A stretch of 64,000 nt of DNA, taken from Adiantum capillus-veneris. Taxonomy: Eukaryota; Streptophyta; Polypodiopsida; Polypodiales; Pteridaceae. Positions 1 through 10,238 of this stretch are shown here, in pieces (positions within the stretch are counted from its first letter, which is position 1; each line of letters opens with the position of its first letter). The notes under the pieces are model-generated. The model saw only the letters and a program-made list of their open reading frames with translations. It was not told the origin of the DNA and searched no databases. A program made the position numbers and the translations under genes. The DNA is taken from contig CM043960.1 in the NCBI GenBank assembly GCA_014529385.2, positions 37,766,781-37,830,780 on the forward strand. The letters run 5' to 3'.

Positions 1-482
1 CGATCTGGCGCATTTTCAGGGCTGAAAACAGAGAATTCAGCGTGCTGCAGATTCTCGCCAGGTTTTGCAAAGTGCCCGTATGCTTCGGGAAAGTCGGTCA
101 ATGCGTGGGAATACTGACCGTGAAGGGTTCTAGTACAGTTATGCTGCCGAAATCGGGCTGGAACAGTGGAAATTCAGCCGAGTTTGTGCGGGGCAGCTTG
201 TAGGAACCACAGCGTTTATTCCCTCTTTTGAACAATAAAGAAATACCGAAAGGGGCGCCTAAGTTAGGGGCCACTCTGGTGTCTGTCTACTCATACAGGT
301 GCAATCTAGCAGCCTGTATCCCTCTCCCCTTTGTTGTGTCTTGAAAGTACAGGTAAAATAGACGACTAATAATGGGTGAAAGCTAAATCAAGGTTTAAAG
401 TAAAGTCTACCGCCCTTTTTGGATTGAACAGGCCGGTTTCACTGGCGGCAATTGCAACGGTAATGAATGAGAAAAACAGTCA
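1..482 (+). repeat. A-type LTR fragment and leader, plus orientation
   Basis: Bases 1-290 match the reverse complement of about 4950-5225, which lies in the minus-strand LTR of element A. The match includes the polyadenylation-like stretch near 228-245 and the core 'aaataccgaaaggggcgcc' at about 241-259. This copy is therefore an A-family LTR 3' end in plus orientation, entering from the left edge of the window. Bases 290-482 would be its U5 end or leader. No primer-binding site is recognisable in them. The junction with the minus-strand protease ORF is near 480. Confidence 0.7.
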
Positions 483-1229
483 CTAAACTTTTGCAAAAAT
501 GCTGACCTTTCTTTTATCCAACATAGATAAATTTGATTGACAATTATCCGAGACATCACGTGCAAAAATCAAGTACACAGAAAGATGATTCCTTTCTACA
601 GAAGTGATAGCAGAAACAGATACAATAGGGACAGACTCCCCTGTGAGCTTTAGATCCAAAACATGAGTTTTGCCCCTATGCTGAAGGGTGATCGTTTTGC
701 CGAAGGCATCCAGCACGCCATGTACTCTGAACATCCACGGAATTCCAAGTAGCGCATCGCACCCTTCCAATGGCATGATATAGAACTCTTCTGTGTCCAC
801 ATACGATTGAATATGCAGACGTAGCTTTCCAATAATGGGAGTAACACACTCTGAGTGGCCAGGACATGCCAACCTTGCCTCTGCTGTGTACCCCATCTCT
901 TCAGCTCTGATGCCTAGCTTCATAACTGACTCGGGTGAGATAAAGTTTGCTTTGGCACCTGGATCAAAGAAGATGAGTGCCGTCTGATCTCTAACTTTAC
1001 CCCATGCCTTGCATAACTCACTGGCATCTGTAGTGGGCCTATCACCCACCATATTCGACACCAAACCTGTCGTGGGTTTAGGCTCCTTGCCTTTTTGGTC
1101 CTCTTTGTCATCTGAGTCAGCTGGTCTTTTCCTTTGGGGACAATTTGTAGCACAGTGACGAGGCTGCTCGCATATAAAGCATTTGTTTTCAGCCATTAGG
1201 ACCTTCTTTTCCTCGAGCGACTTGCACAC
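483..1229 (-). pseudogene. Element A: zinc knuckle plus retropepsin-like protease
   Basis: A 248-codon open frame from the Ty3/gypsy-type element A. Near the N terminus is a CCHC zinc knuckle (C-x2-C-x4-H-x4-C, starting CFIC), the RNA-binding end of Gag. It is followed by a lysine- and aspartate-rich linker and a pepsin-like protease domain with the catalytic loop FFDPGAKANFIS and a downstream flap region (EGCDALLGIPW). The protease of such elements cuts the Gag-Pol polyprotein. The frame ends at 483 without any reverse transcriptase after it, so pol has been deleted or cut off. The closest relatives in the window are the proteases of elements C (33039-33350) and G (around 29430). Confidence 0.85.
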
Positions 1230-1411
1230 AAAAGGCTTCCTTTTATGTTTCTTTGCCTGCGCTCCAGAAGTCCCGGTTCAATCCTTGTCTTTGGTGGCCT
1301 TTTCTGACCCCGGGGACGCTTCAGGAGCCGTTTTCACAAAGGGCTTCTTCGCTGAAATTTTCTTTTACTACCCTTCTTTTTCGTAGCTCGGAAACCCACT
1401 GTCCTCTCCTT

Positions 1412-2502
1412 TCAACAAGGCAAGACCAGTGTTAGCAACTTCCATAAGCTAAGTAAGGGTAGCCACTCTGTTCTTGGTACAGTAGTCCCGAAGCCCCCTT
1501 TAGACAGCCCACAACAATACTTCTCTATCTGCTCTGTCAATGACACAAATCTGTAGGAGGTCACTGAGAGTAACGCTTTACAAAACCTGTGAATGTACTC
1601 CAACAAGCTCTTGCATGTAGCCGAAGTAAGCTGGTGCCAATCTGTCACGACGTCGGCTTCAAACCCATTTGACAGCCAAGCAGATGCAAACATTTGCTTG
1701 AAGTAAACCCAAGTGGCGGGTGCCTGTCCTTGCATTAACAATGTCGTCCACCATGTAAGCGCATTGTCCTTTAAAAAAGTGGCAGCTTTCCTGACCTTAG
1801 AGGCCTCTATAAAATTCCATCCTGCATAAGCTATATCAAACTGTTGGAGGAAAGTGAGAGCCTTTGCTTTATCCTCGAAGCCATTGAAAGTGCTGAACTT
1901 CACAGCTGCACCACCTTCTTTGTAAGCTTGCAGCTTTTCCAGTGCCCCCAAATTGTCATTAGGAATAGTCTGCAACATGGGCACTCTGGTAGGCATCATC
2001 GGCGCATCTTGGTCATTAACATTTTGCGTCAGAGGTGCCATATCTGGCTGCTGTCCAGAAAAACCAGCCATGCCAAAATGACCCTGTGGCACCCCAAACT
2101 GGCCTTGGTTGAACTGAAAACCTTGCTGCATGCCGATGCTACCATACATGGGGTTTGGCATCATGCCTTGCATACCCCCAAACACTGTTCCTGGCATGTA
2201 CGGCTGACTTCCAGGCGCATAACCAGCCATACTCTGGAACACAGATCCACACCCGAAATACCCAGGATGTACCGTGGGTGATCGAAAAACTGGGTGCATT
2301 GCCTAGTATCCAATTCCTTGTCCAATCAAAAGAGCATGCGGGCTATGAAACGTGGCGGGCTGAATTGGCATAACCTGTGGAATAGGCGTCCTAACCACCT
2401 GTTCAAGGACGGGAGGAACCTGTTTTGAAGCCCTTGACTCCGCAACATGCGAGTGTTCCCTATCTTGCTGAGTCGCATGAAGTACTTGGGCTTGAGCCTC
2501 AA
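1412..2502 (-). pseudogene. Element A: Gag, C-terminal two thirds
   Basis: Retrotransposon capsid (Gag) coding. The 1412-2299 frame starts with a Gly/Met/Gln-rich stretch. It continues into the Gag capsid fold, recognisable by KFSTFNGFEDKAKALTFLQQFD and the ALTWWTTLL motif shared by plant Ty3/gypsy Gags. An in-frame TAG near 2306 separates it from upstream coding that still reads as a Gln/Val-rich Gag up to 2502. The N-terminal third lies on the other side of an inserted LTR (2508-4381). Between 1229 and 1412 the frame to the zinc knuckle is shifted. It is a dead copy. Confidence 0.8.
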
Positions 2503-2507
2503 CAAGC

Positions 2508-4260
2508 CGTTGCTAAATTGGCTTTATCTGATAGAAAAATAATTCTAAATGAATTATTGGATTTATAAGTGAGAGGGTTTTCTCGCTTGGAACAACATGA
2601 AAAATAATTCTAAATGAATTATTGGAATTTTAAGTGAGAGGGTTTTTCTCACTGGAGACATCCGAGTACAGGGTATTCCTAGTGCGTCATTCAAAGTAAT
2701 GACGGGAGCACTGAGAACGGGAATATCTGTAAGGCCACCAGGAACGGGTACTTCTGATGCGTCACATCGGATGGGTGACAGGGAATATCGGAAAGAAGTA
2801 TCCGACCATCCGGGAACGGACATCTCCGATGCGTCATAGGATGGGTGACACAGAGCATCGCGAAGGAGATTGTACCGTAAGTTCGGTAGGAAAGGACTAG
2901 GTGATGGGTATTCCTGATACGTCACAAGGTGAGTGACGGGTGCATCGGAAAGGGAATATCCATAGTCGAGAGGAAATTCCGAACTGTGTTAGAATTGTGC
3001 ACAAGGAAAAAGCAAGCACTTGAATGAAGATGGGTTCATAGGAAACTTTGAGGAAAAACAGATGCTTTTTGAGAAAGCGGGATTGCCTTTGGGAAAAGCA
3101 GATGCTTTCTCGCGAGGAAGTCTATGTCTGCATTGCAACTGTGCATGTGATTGCATCCAGGGACGCCTGGGAAGTGCTGTGAAAGCATTGTTTTTAACTT
3201 ATAAGGTTTTATTGAGTTTTTGGACAGATTCTGATCATTTTTAAAGGTGACCGACCGCCCACTTAATAAGTGGGCAGCCATCTGATAAATAAGGCAACAG
3301 ATTAGCCAGTGTTTTCTCTCTCTCTTTTTCTGGCAGAGCAGCGAAAAGAAATATGAAAAAAAAAAATTTGAAAAAAAAAAAGGCCGCGATCTCTACGCGA
3401 GCAGCTATTCGTGCCCGTGGCTAGGAGCTATAAAAGCATCACATGCCCTTACTCAGAGGAGAGGACCAATCTTTGCAAGGAGGAGATGTTGCTGCAAATT
3501 TCAGCCGTAAAGAAGACGTTGCAGGTGATGCCTATGGCTGCCCCAAGTGTACCAGATGTCGCCAAGACCCAGTGCGCGAGTTCCCTTGCGAAGAAGTGCC
3601 TACGGAGCGTGTTTCCATCGCGACAAGCTGCTGTTTTTCTCTGTTTTCAGCCCCTAAACGTCGTAGACGGGGCTGATTTATGAGAAGGAACCGGAGAACA
3701 CACTTCTTTTGTGTGTAGGATTGGAAGAGAGGATTTTCTATGGAGAGATCTCTTCTGGGGAATTGCTTTTCGAGAACGGAGTTGCGTTTCGAGCGTCGAG
3801 ACTTTGAAGGTAACGATTTTCATGTTATGAATTCAGAGTATTTGTTTGCAGGTGTACTTCCTCTTAGTGAGGGAGTAGGAGCAGAGGAAGGTATGAGCCT
3901 CTGCAGGAGAAAAGCGCTCTGAGGAACTAGAGCCAGATCAGCCCAGGGGTTTCGTACCCGAGTTTGGGAAGTAGATCCACGGATCGGAGAGAGGCAGTCT
4001 CTCAAGTTGCGATCTGGAGGCGAGGACCTTGGTTCTCAAGGATTTGGAATAAGGAACGGAAGTTCCTTGGATTAGGGTTTTGCCCTAGGATTCGGAAGCC
4101 GAGGCTTCCGGGAACCATCAAGTCTTAGTCTAGAACGAACATGGTAATACGTTCGGTTCAAGTGCTTGTATAGACTTCTCGTCAGTAATAAAGATACTGT
4201 TACGGGGGGGGGACCAGCCCATCTTCTGGTCCCCAGTATTGTGTCGATCTTCTCACTTTA

Positions 4261-4291
<31 letters not shown>

Positions 4292-4381
4292 TTCTCTCTA
4301 TATCCTCTGGCTTCAATATTAAGTGATAAATTTTATTTATCCGAGTATATTTTATATTGCTCTGCGCTCCCGTTTGTGACA
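2508..4381 (-). mobile_element. Solo-LTR-like insertion in element A gag
   Basis: The insertion is bounded by a 5-bp duplication, caagc at 2503-2507 and caagc at 4382-4386. Removing the insert and one caagc rejoins the two halves of A's gag in the same reading frame, which fixes the edges. Read on the minus strand it begins TGTCACAAACGGG, the start shared by most LTRs here. The far end reads ...GCAACG rather than a clean CA, probably through mutation. It contains no gag or pol coding, so a solo LTR or a short non-autonomous element fits best. A (TC)n tract lies near 4262-4285. Confidence 0.65.
2534..2663. repeat. 65-bp tandem duplication
   Basis: Two near-identical units begin at 2534 and 2599 (both start gaaaaataattctaaatgaa). 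They differ by a few indels. The duplication lies near one end of the solo-LTR-like insertion. Confidence 0.85.
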
Positions 4382-4386
4382 CAAGC

Positions 4387-4826
4387 TCTATTCGTGGTGT
4401 AGGTTGCCTATTTTGCTGTAGCACTAGTGGCGCTTGCAAGAACTCCATAAACCTTGGATTTCGCACCAGTTGCAAAAGGACATTCACTGCGGCAACTAAC
4501 TGAGTCCTAAACGCATTATCCTCAAGTTGCCTAGTCATAAAGCCCTGTACTACTGGAGGGACATTCACATCAACAGGAGGTATAGACTGACGTGGCAGTG
4601 AGCTCTCGCCAATCTCGAAGACCATAGGAGTTTCCTGCCTGTCCTTTGAAGGGGAACCCTCTTCCATAATGCCCTTCCCTTTGTCGGCTATATTGTAATC
4701 CCGCGTTCCTGTACTCTGTGTCTTTACCCAAAACAACCGAGGCTCACTCTTTGAGGAAAAAGTGATTGATGTCCCTGCAATGGAACCTTGAAACCCGCCT
4801 GTGGGGCGGTAGGGTTTGGCTTTCAT
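4387..4826 (-). pseudogene. Element A: Gag N-terminal third
   Basis: This is the start of element A's gag. The ATG is at 4824-4826 on the minus strand. The protein begins MKAKPYRPTGG and contains a region like the N-terminal Gag domain of the other elements (MTRQLEDNAFRTQLVAAVN ... RNPRFMEFLQAPL). The frame runs into the inserted LTR and stops near 4284, but the native Gag ends at 4387 where the caagc duplication lies. It continues at 2502. Confidence 0.75.
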
Positions 4827-6359
4827 CCGAAATTCTTTACTTTAGACACACACAGAGAGAACGTGCAAAGAAAACCTGCGACGGGAACTAACACTTAAGC
4901 ACACACACGGCTCGGAAGCTAGAATGCTCCGAGCAGACGCCGACAACATGTAGGCCCCAAAATTGGCGCCCCTTTCGGTATTTATTTATATATTAATAGA
5001 GGGAATAAAACCTGTGATTTCCTACGAGCTGTCCCGCATATTCCGGGCTGAAATCCACCTGTTCTGGCCCGATTTCGGTAGCATAAATGTGCTAGGACAC
5101 TTCAAAGACAGTTTCCCCATGCAATAGATGACTTTCCCGATGCATACGGACACTTTGCAAAACCTGGCGAGAATCTGCAGCATGCTGAATTCTCTGTTTT
5201 CTGCCCCGAAAATGCGCCAGATCACCTCTACAGCGGTCCCGTCGTGTCCCCGACCTCTTGGGGGTATTAGGGACCGTTTAGGGCTGAAACCCTAAACCTG
5301 CAAAAATACACAGCAGGCTGTAATTCCCTGTTTTGGGCTCCGTTTTGCAAGCCGGTCGCATCCTTAGCAAGTTCTCGAGTTCCCGCACCTGTAGGGCTAC
5401 TTGTCCTTTCAATCGGACGAGATTTCTCACGTGAAACCTCTCCGAATTCACCTGTACTTGCGGGGGATTAGCAACTAGCTAATCCAGTACCTGTGCAAGG
5501 GGCTCTTGCCTTGGCAATCACGCATGAACCCACACAACTGTACATTAGTCAAACGAAGAGCCCTCTTGTGGGGCATCACATAACTGCACGTAGGGGAGAG
5601 AGAGAGCAGTGTGTAGTGTGCAGGGCATCACTCCTAGCACCACACTGTACATAGAGTGGAAAGAAAGCACTCCATAGCTCTTAACCTGTGACAGTTCTTG
5701 CAAAATGAGCCTCCCAACTTAAAAATCAGCGCTACCTCTTCATGCATGAGGAAAGTGCATTAAAATGCGCCACTTGGCATGATTACACGCATTTTCCTGT
5801 TTGGGGGTTGCCGCCTAAAAATCTCTCAACCGGTTGCCCAGTTGACTTCGCGGCAGAGTTGTAAAATGTTCCCTTTGTCATTCTGAAGGTAATGACGCGA
5901 ACACATTTCATGGCCCAAAATAGCAGTTCCCTAATTTTTAGGAGATGCTTCCGTTGGGTTCCCATTGGTCTTCTGACCATCTATCCTCATTGGGACCGCA
6001 TCCAAAAGTGCAATGTGGCCCAACTGTCGGATACTTTTTGTTGGTAATCCCACCTTGACTTTATGCCTTTATTGAGTTCACTTCCTAGTATCCACCAACT
6101 TGCTAAGTGCGATGGGGGGACCTACATGACCTTAGATTGAGCCTTGACATCCTCTTACTATACGAAATCCAGTGCCGACCAACTTCCCGTCTGGGGGTGA
6201 AACTACTGTTCACATTGGTCATACAATGTCCGACCATTTGCAACTTCAAAAAGAGGGTCTCAAAAATAAACCAAAAATCATTGGAAAAAAACCATCAACT
6301 AAGGTTAGTAGTTGCCACGCCCTCGTGACATAGTTAACAATTGCCACGTCCTCGTGACA
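4827..6359 (-). repeat. Element A 5' LTR (minus orientation)
   Basis: Long LTR of element A. Read on the minus strand it begins at 6359 with TGTCACGAGGACGTGGCAA, immediately repeated once as a near-identical start (about 6328-6298). It includes the conserved core near 4965-4985 and ends just upstream of the gag ATG. The U3 part (5230-6240) matches 35610-36720, an A-type LTR on the other side of the nest. The right edge cuts straight into coding sequence of element C (6360), so A inserted into C. No PBS with the usual initiator-Met sequence was found between LTR and ATG. Confidence 0.65.
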
Positions 6360-7364
6360 CACATCGCCTTTAAAAGGCTTCAAGAGACTCACATGAAAAG
6401 CATTGTGAAGTCTCCAAGTATCGGGCAACTTCAATCTAAAAGAGACATCATTTATCTTTTCTTTTATCTGGAAAGGTCCATAGTATCTCATGCTAAGCTT
6501 TGGAAAAAGCCGCTCCTTTCCTTTTTCTTTCTCAGGCGTGCCTTCTCAAAACGTAAGAGCACCCAATCGTCTTCCTTTAATTTCAAATCGCGACAGTGTC
6601 GATCTGCTGCCTTTTTGTGTCTTTCCTGAGATTTCGCTAAAGCCTCCCGGACCTTGGCAAAAGCAGTGTCCAAGTCCCTCGTGTACTGGTCGTCTTAAAA
6701 AATCTTATCTTTTGTGCTTAGGAAGGGTGGAACCTTCGTAGCACCTTCGATGTGTTGTAGGAAAATTCCACCAAGGGCAAAAACTTTTCCCATTGAGTCT
6801 TCTGATCAGAAATGTAAGACTTCAATAAATCCATTACGACTGAATATGCAGTCTCAGATTGCCCATCTGTCTGCGGGTGGAAAGATGACGAGAACTGCAA
6901 CCGAGTGCCAATGTTCTCCGAATAGCCTTTCAAAACAAACTAGTGAAATGGGGATCTCTGTTAGAGACTATTGTCTCAGGCATGACATGTAATCGAATAT
7001 CTGGGCAATGAACAGTCTCAGTAAATGATCCGGCTTGATTGTTTTCTTCATTGGAATGAAATGAGCTTGCTTGCTAAATCTGTCAATAACAGTTCAGATA
7101 CCATCGTGCCCACTCCGTGTCTTTGGAAGATCAAAAATGAAATCCATTGCAATACTTTCCCAAGGGCGGGTGGGAATGGGTAAAGGCTGTAACAATCCTT
7201 GTGCTTTATGCTTGTCAAACTTGACCTTCTGGCATACCAAGCAACTGCGTACAAAATTGTCCACATCCTTCTTGAGTCTCGGCCAGAAGAAGTATCTCTT
7301 CACACCTTTCAAGGTGGTATTAATGCCGCGTTGACCCGTAAATAGTGGACAATGGCATTTGGTT
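6360..7364 (-). pseudogene. Element C: integrase and C-terminal region
   Basis: Broken pol coding. The frame at 7094-7312 carries the second half of the integrase zinc-binding domain (CLVCQKVKFDKHKAQG) and the first catalytic Asp region (MDFIFDLPKT). The frame at 6718-6933 carries the catalytic Glu segment (HPQTDGQSE). The frames at 6488-6673 and 6246-6491 carry the integrase C-terminus ([16 protein letters not shown] and [23 protein letters not shown]). Several stops and frame changes separate these blocks. The chromodomain is missing because element A's LTR starts at 6359, right after KPFKGDV. Confidence 0.85.
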
Positions 7365-8561
7365 TGTTAGGTGCAGCGAAATGAATATTGTATTTTCTCA
7401 AGATTAGTGATCTTTACCGCTCAAGGTTCCTTTTAGTTCTTATGGAAAGAGAGAGCTTTCCTTCTGGTGGAGAGTGCTATGATCACGAACAAAGTGAGTG
7501 GATTGTGCGTGCAAGTGAATGAGACTGAGAGAAGGAGAGAGAAGAGATGCGACACCAAGGGGTTGTAAAACCCTCCTCCGAAGGCCCCACTCTCGTCGGC
7601 GAGAGTGGTCTATTTGATTGTGCAAATGCGTACAAATGCTAATGCCATGGACTATGCCGATGATGATGAAGACGGTGACAACTTAGGCTGAATCTGGGGT
7701 CTTCTTTGTGGCTGAAATGGGACTGTTTTTGTCGGCTGAATTCTGGATAAAAACGCTGAAGATATCTGTGTTTCTGCTGTGGGTTCAAGGCTGAAATTCT
7801 GAGAATAAAACGCTGCCCTTTCTCTGTAGTTTAGGCTGTGTTTGGGGTGTCGACAGGCTGCTGAAAACGCTGCCACACAGCAGGTTTGTAAGGGCTGCAA
7901 TTCACTGTAAAAGCTGCTCCAGAAAATGCTGCAAATAACTGGGACTTGCTGGCGTTAGTGGCTGAAAAAACGCTGGCCTGAATTGGGGCAAAAACGCTGG
8001 CGATCCTGGCTATGGTGGAAACGCTAGGCAGCACCAAGTATGGCGATGGCTATCGGGTAAACACCGGCGAGGAGAAGGTGCTCTATGATGCAAAACGCTA
8101 TGCTTGATGGTTGGGGCCTCGCCAAGGGAATGGGGAGGTTCTTGCTGAGAGGGAGGGAACACCTGCTGCTGGGGGAAGCCTGTTGTGCTCTCTGCTCATC
8201 TGCCCATTTGTGCTAACTTGGGTTTGCTTATAAATTAACTTACCCAATTTGCCCTACTGACTACCCAACAAAAGTCACTTAATAAATAAGCGAAAAATGT
8301 CAAAAATAGGGAAAATGGAATAAAGTCACTTGAAAAATCCCCCTAACTGATGCTAATGGATTCTGATGGGAATTCTGATGGTCATGCTGTGTGCAACTGG
8401 AGGATATGCATCTATACTAAGTGACTGGGCATGCACGGTCTACGAATAGACTCACAAAAGTGCCAAATCACTGCTAATCTAACTTGACTGGACTTTGACG
8501 GAAACCCTGCTATGGTGTAGTTTGTCCACGGACACATAGGGTTGGGATGTGTCACGTGATA
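7365..8561 (-). repeat. Element D 3' LTR
   Basis: Matches 12170-13367 almost base for base. On the minus strand it begins TATCACGTGACAC (TGTCATGTGACAC in the other copy) and ends CTAACA. It is rich in a repeated 'gctgaaaacgctg'-like motif. Confidence 0.9.
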
Positions 8562-8577
8562 TCCCCTCCTTTTTAAA
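8562..8577 (-). other. Polypurine tract of element D
   Basis: The minus strand reads TTTAAAAAGGAGGGGA directly next to the 3' LTR. This is the expected place and composition for the plus-strand DNA primer. Confidence 0.75.
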
Positions 8578-8659
8578 GTGAGGTATTGGTACCGAACTGT
8601 ATGGCGTCGAGGGAGATCGCCAACAACATCCGGAATCCTGGAAGGGACTCTTCGCCGGC

Positions 8660-9667
8660 TCACTCTGCTGTGTGAGTCGAGCGGTACTTGAACTTCATAA
8701 AGGTTTGCAACGCTTGCTTCTTTGGGCCGCGCCGAAAGCGACACAAAGTCTTCTGAATGTCCTTTTTTGCATCAACTTCGTCTAGAGTCGTGCTTCTTCC
8801 ATCTTCAAGAATCTCCATGGCTGAAAATTCCTGAAACAATCTCCAACACAAAACTATGAACATACCCATTCCATGTAAAGTGAAGGAAAAAAAATCTGGT
8901 CTTCTCTAAAGACTGTGTATGCAATGTAGATGAACATAGAGACGGAGTGACAACCCGTTCATCAAACACATGCAAACAATGCGCTCGAATCTTTTCTGTT
9001 TGATCGAAATCAATCAACTGTGGCAAATCACAATGGAAATGCCCATGCTTGGTGCTCATACTATCATGTGCTCTTTCGGAAACTGTGTCATGCCAAGGAA
9101 GAGACATGAAATGTGACTTCCTGACATACAAACTTTTCAACTTTTCATGAACAATCCGCATACATTCGTGCTCATCCATGAGAGAAAAGTGCTCAACATA
9201 CAATATGTCATGCCTAGGAAAAGGGATCACATAATGATGCTGACTAAAATACAGGAAACCTTCACGAATGAAACACTCGAACAATGCGTGCGTATCACTC
9301 ATGCGAACACATAATACTTCCTGTGATGGTTCTTTGGACAATGGCTCGAGAGCCAAGATCGGTTCTTCTTGAAGGGGTTCTGTGGACCTAGGCTCGAGAG
9401 CCAAGATCTCTTCTTCCTGAATGATCGAATCGTCTTGTGGGGTTCTTTGGACCTCGACTCGAAAGCCAAGATCGGATCTTCGTGATTGATCGAATTTACA
9501 ACGAGGTTAGCTTCGCTAGAAAAAGCATCAACTAACACATCATCCTTGTGAACAATCACATCTTCTTCATGAAACTCATCATGCTTGTGAGAAATCACAT
9601 CTTGATCATGCAAATCATCATGCTTGTCTTTGTCATCCAAATCATTATGCAAATCATGGTCAATCAA
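8660..9667 (-). pseudogene. Element D: third coding block of unknown function
   Basis: Downstream of the protease-like ORF are two overlapping frames, 9299-9667 and 8805-9404, and a shorter continuation to 8660. I recognise no domain. The first part is an Asp/His-rich acidic stretch (DHDLHNDLDDKDKHDD). Then come three copies of an ILALEPxSxEP-like unit, about 9335-9490, spread over two frames, which suggests one original ORF with a frameshift near 9420-9440. The rest is a roughly 150-residue block rich in His, Phe and Cys (MSDTHALFECFIREGFLYF...), without membrane segments. It lies where pol would normally be. It could be an element-specific protein or captured host sequence. Confidence 0.5.
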
Positions 9668-9671
9668 ATCA

Positions 9672-10238
9672 TCATATCATCATGCTTCTCATAATCATGC
9701 AATTCCTGTGTGTCATGCTGTGGAGAAAAAGAGACTGAGAGAGTCTCCTTATCTCGATCCGTTCAACCTTGTCCTGCATATTGGCAATGAGAGATGGAGA
9801 AGGAACAATGTCCTCTCCATGAAAGACAGTAGGAGAATCACTTTTGGCATTGAGAGTTAAAGTGCTAGCCTCCCAATCAACGAGAGGGTTGATTTCACGA
9901 AACCGTTTCATGCTTAAAATCATATCACATCCTGAGAGAGGAGAAACAACAAATCTTCTAGTGAAGGCAGTCTGTTGAATTGAAAACAACACATCAAGGC
10001 ACTCCTTCGTGATGAGAGCGTCCATACCAGGACGAAAGCCAGAGACCTCGATAGGAGATCTTGGACTAACTTCGAGGCGGGCTCTCTCAACAAGAGAGGG
10101 GCTGATCACATCATGCATACTACCGGGGTTAAACAATATGACAAAACGGTGCCCCGATGTACGACCATAACATTTAATGAGAGAATCATCAATGGGAGGG
10201 TCTTGAGAAACTGTGGGCACAATCGTGTTATCATTCAT
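9672..10238 (-). CDS. Element D: retropepsin-like ORF, catalytic Asp replaced
   Basis: A 188-codon frame starting with ATG at 10236-10238, which overlaps the gag stop as ATGA. Residues around 28-50 match the active-site loop of retroviral-type aspartic proteases, but the loop reads LFNPGSMHDVIS, with Asn where the catalytic Asp should be. A single base change (GAC to AAC) would explain it. A flap-like region (LSGCDMILSMKRF) follows. As read, the enzyme should be inactive, unless the element relies on another element's protease. The C-terminal tail becomes Met/His/Arg-rich and ends just before the next coding block. Confidence 0.7.
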   Translation of the reverse strand: MNDNTIVPTVSQDPPIDDSLIKCYGRTSGHRFVILFNPGSMHDVISPSLVERARLEVSPRSPIEVSGFRPGMDALITKECLDVLFSIQQTAFTRRFVVSPLSGCDMILSMKRFREINPLVDWEASTLTLNAKSDSPTVFHGEDIVPSPSLIANMQDKVERIEIRRLSQSLFLHSMTHRNCMIMRSMMI

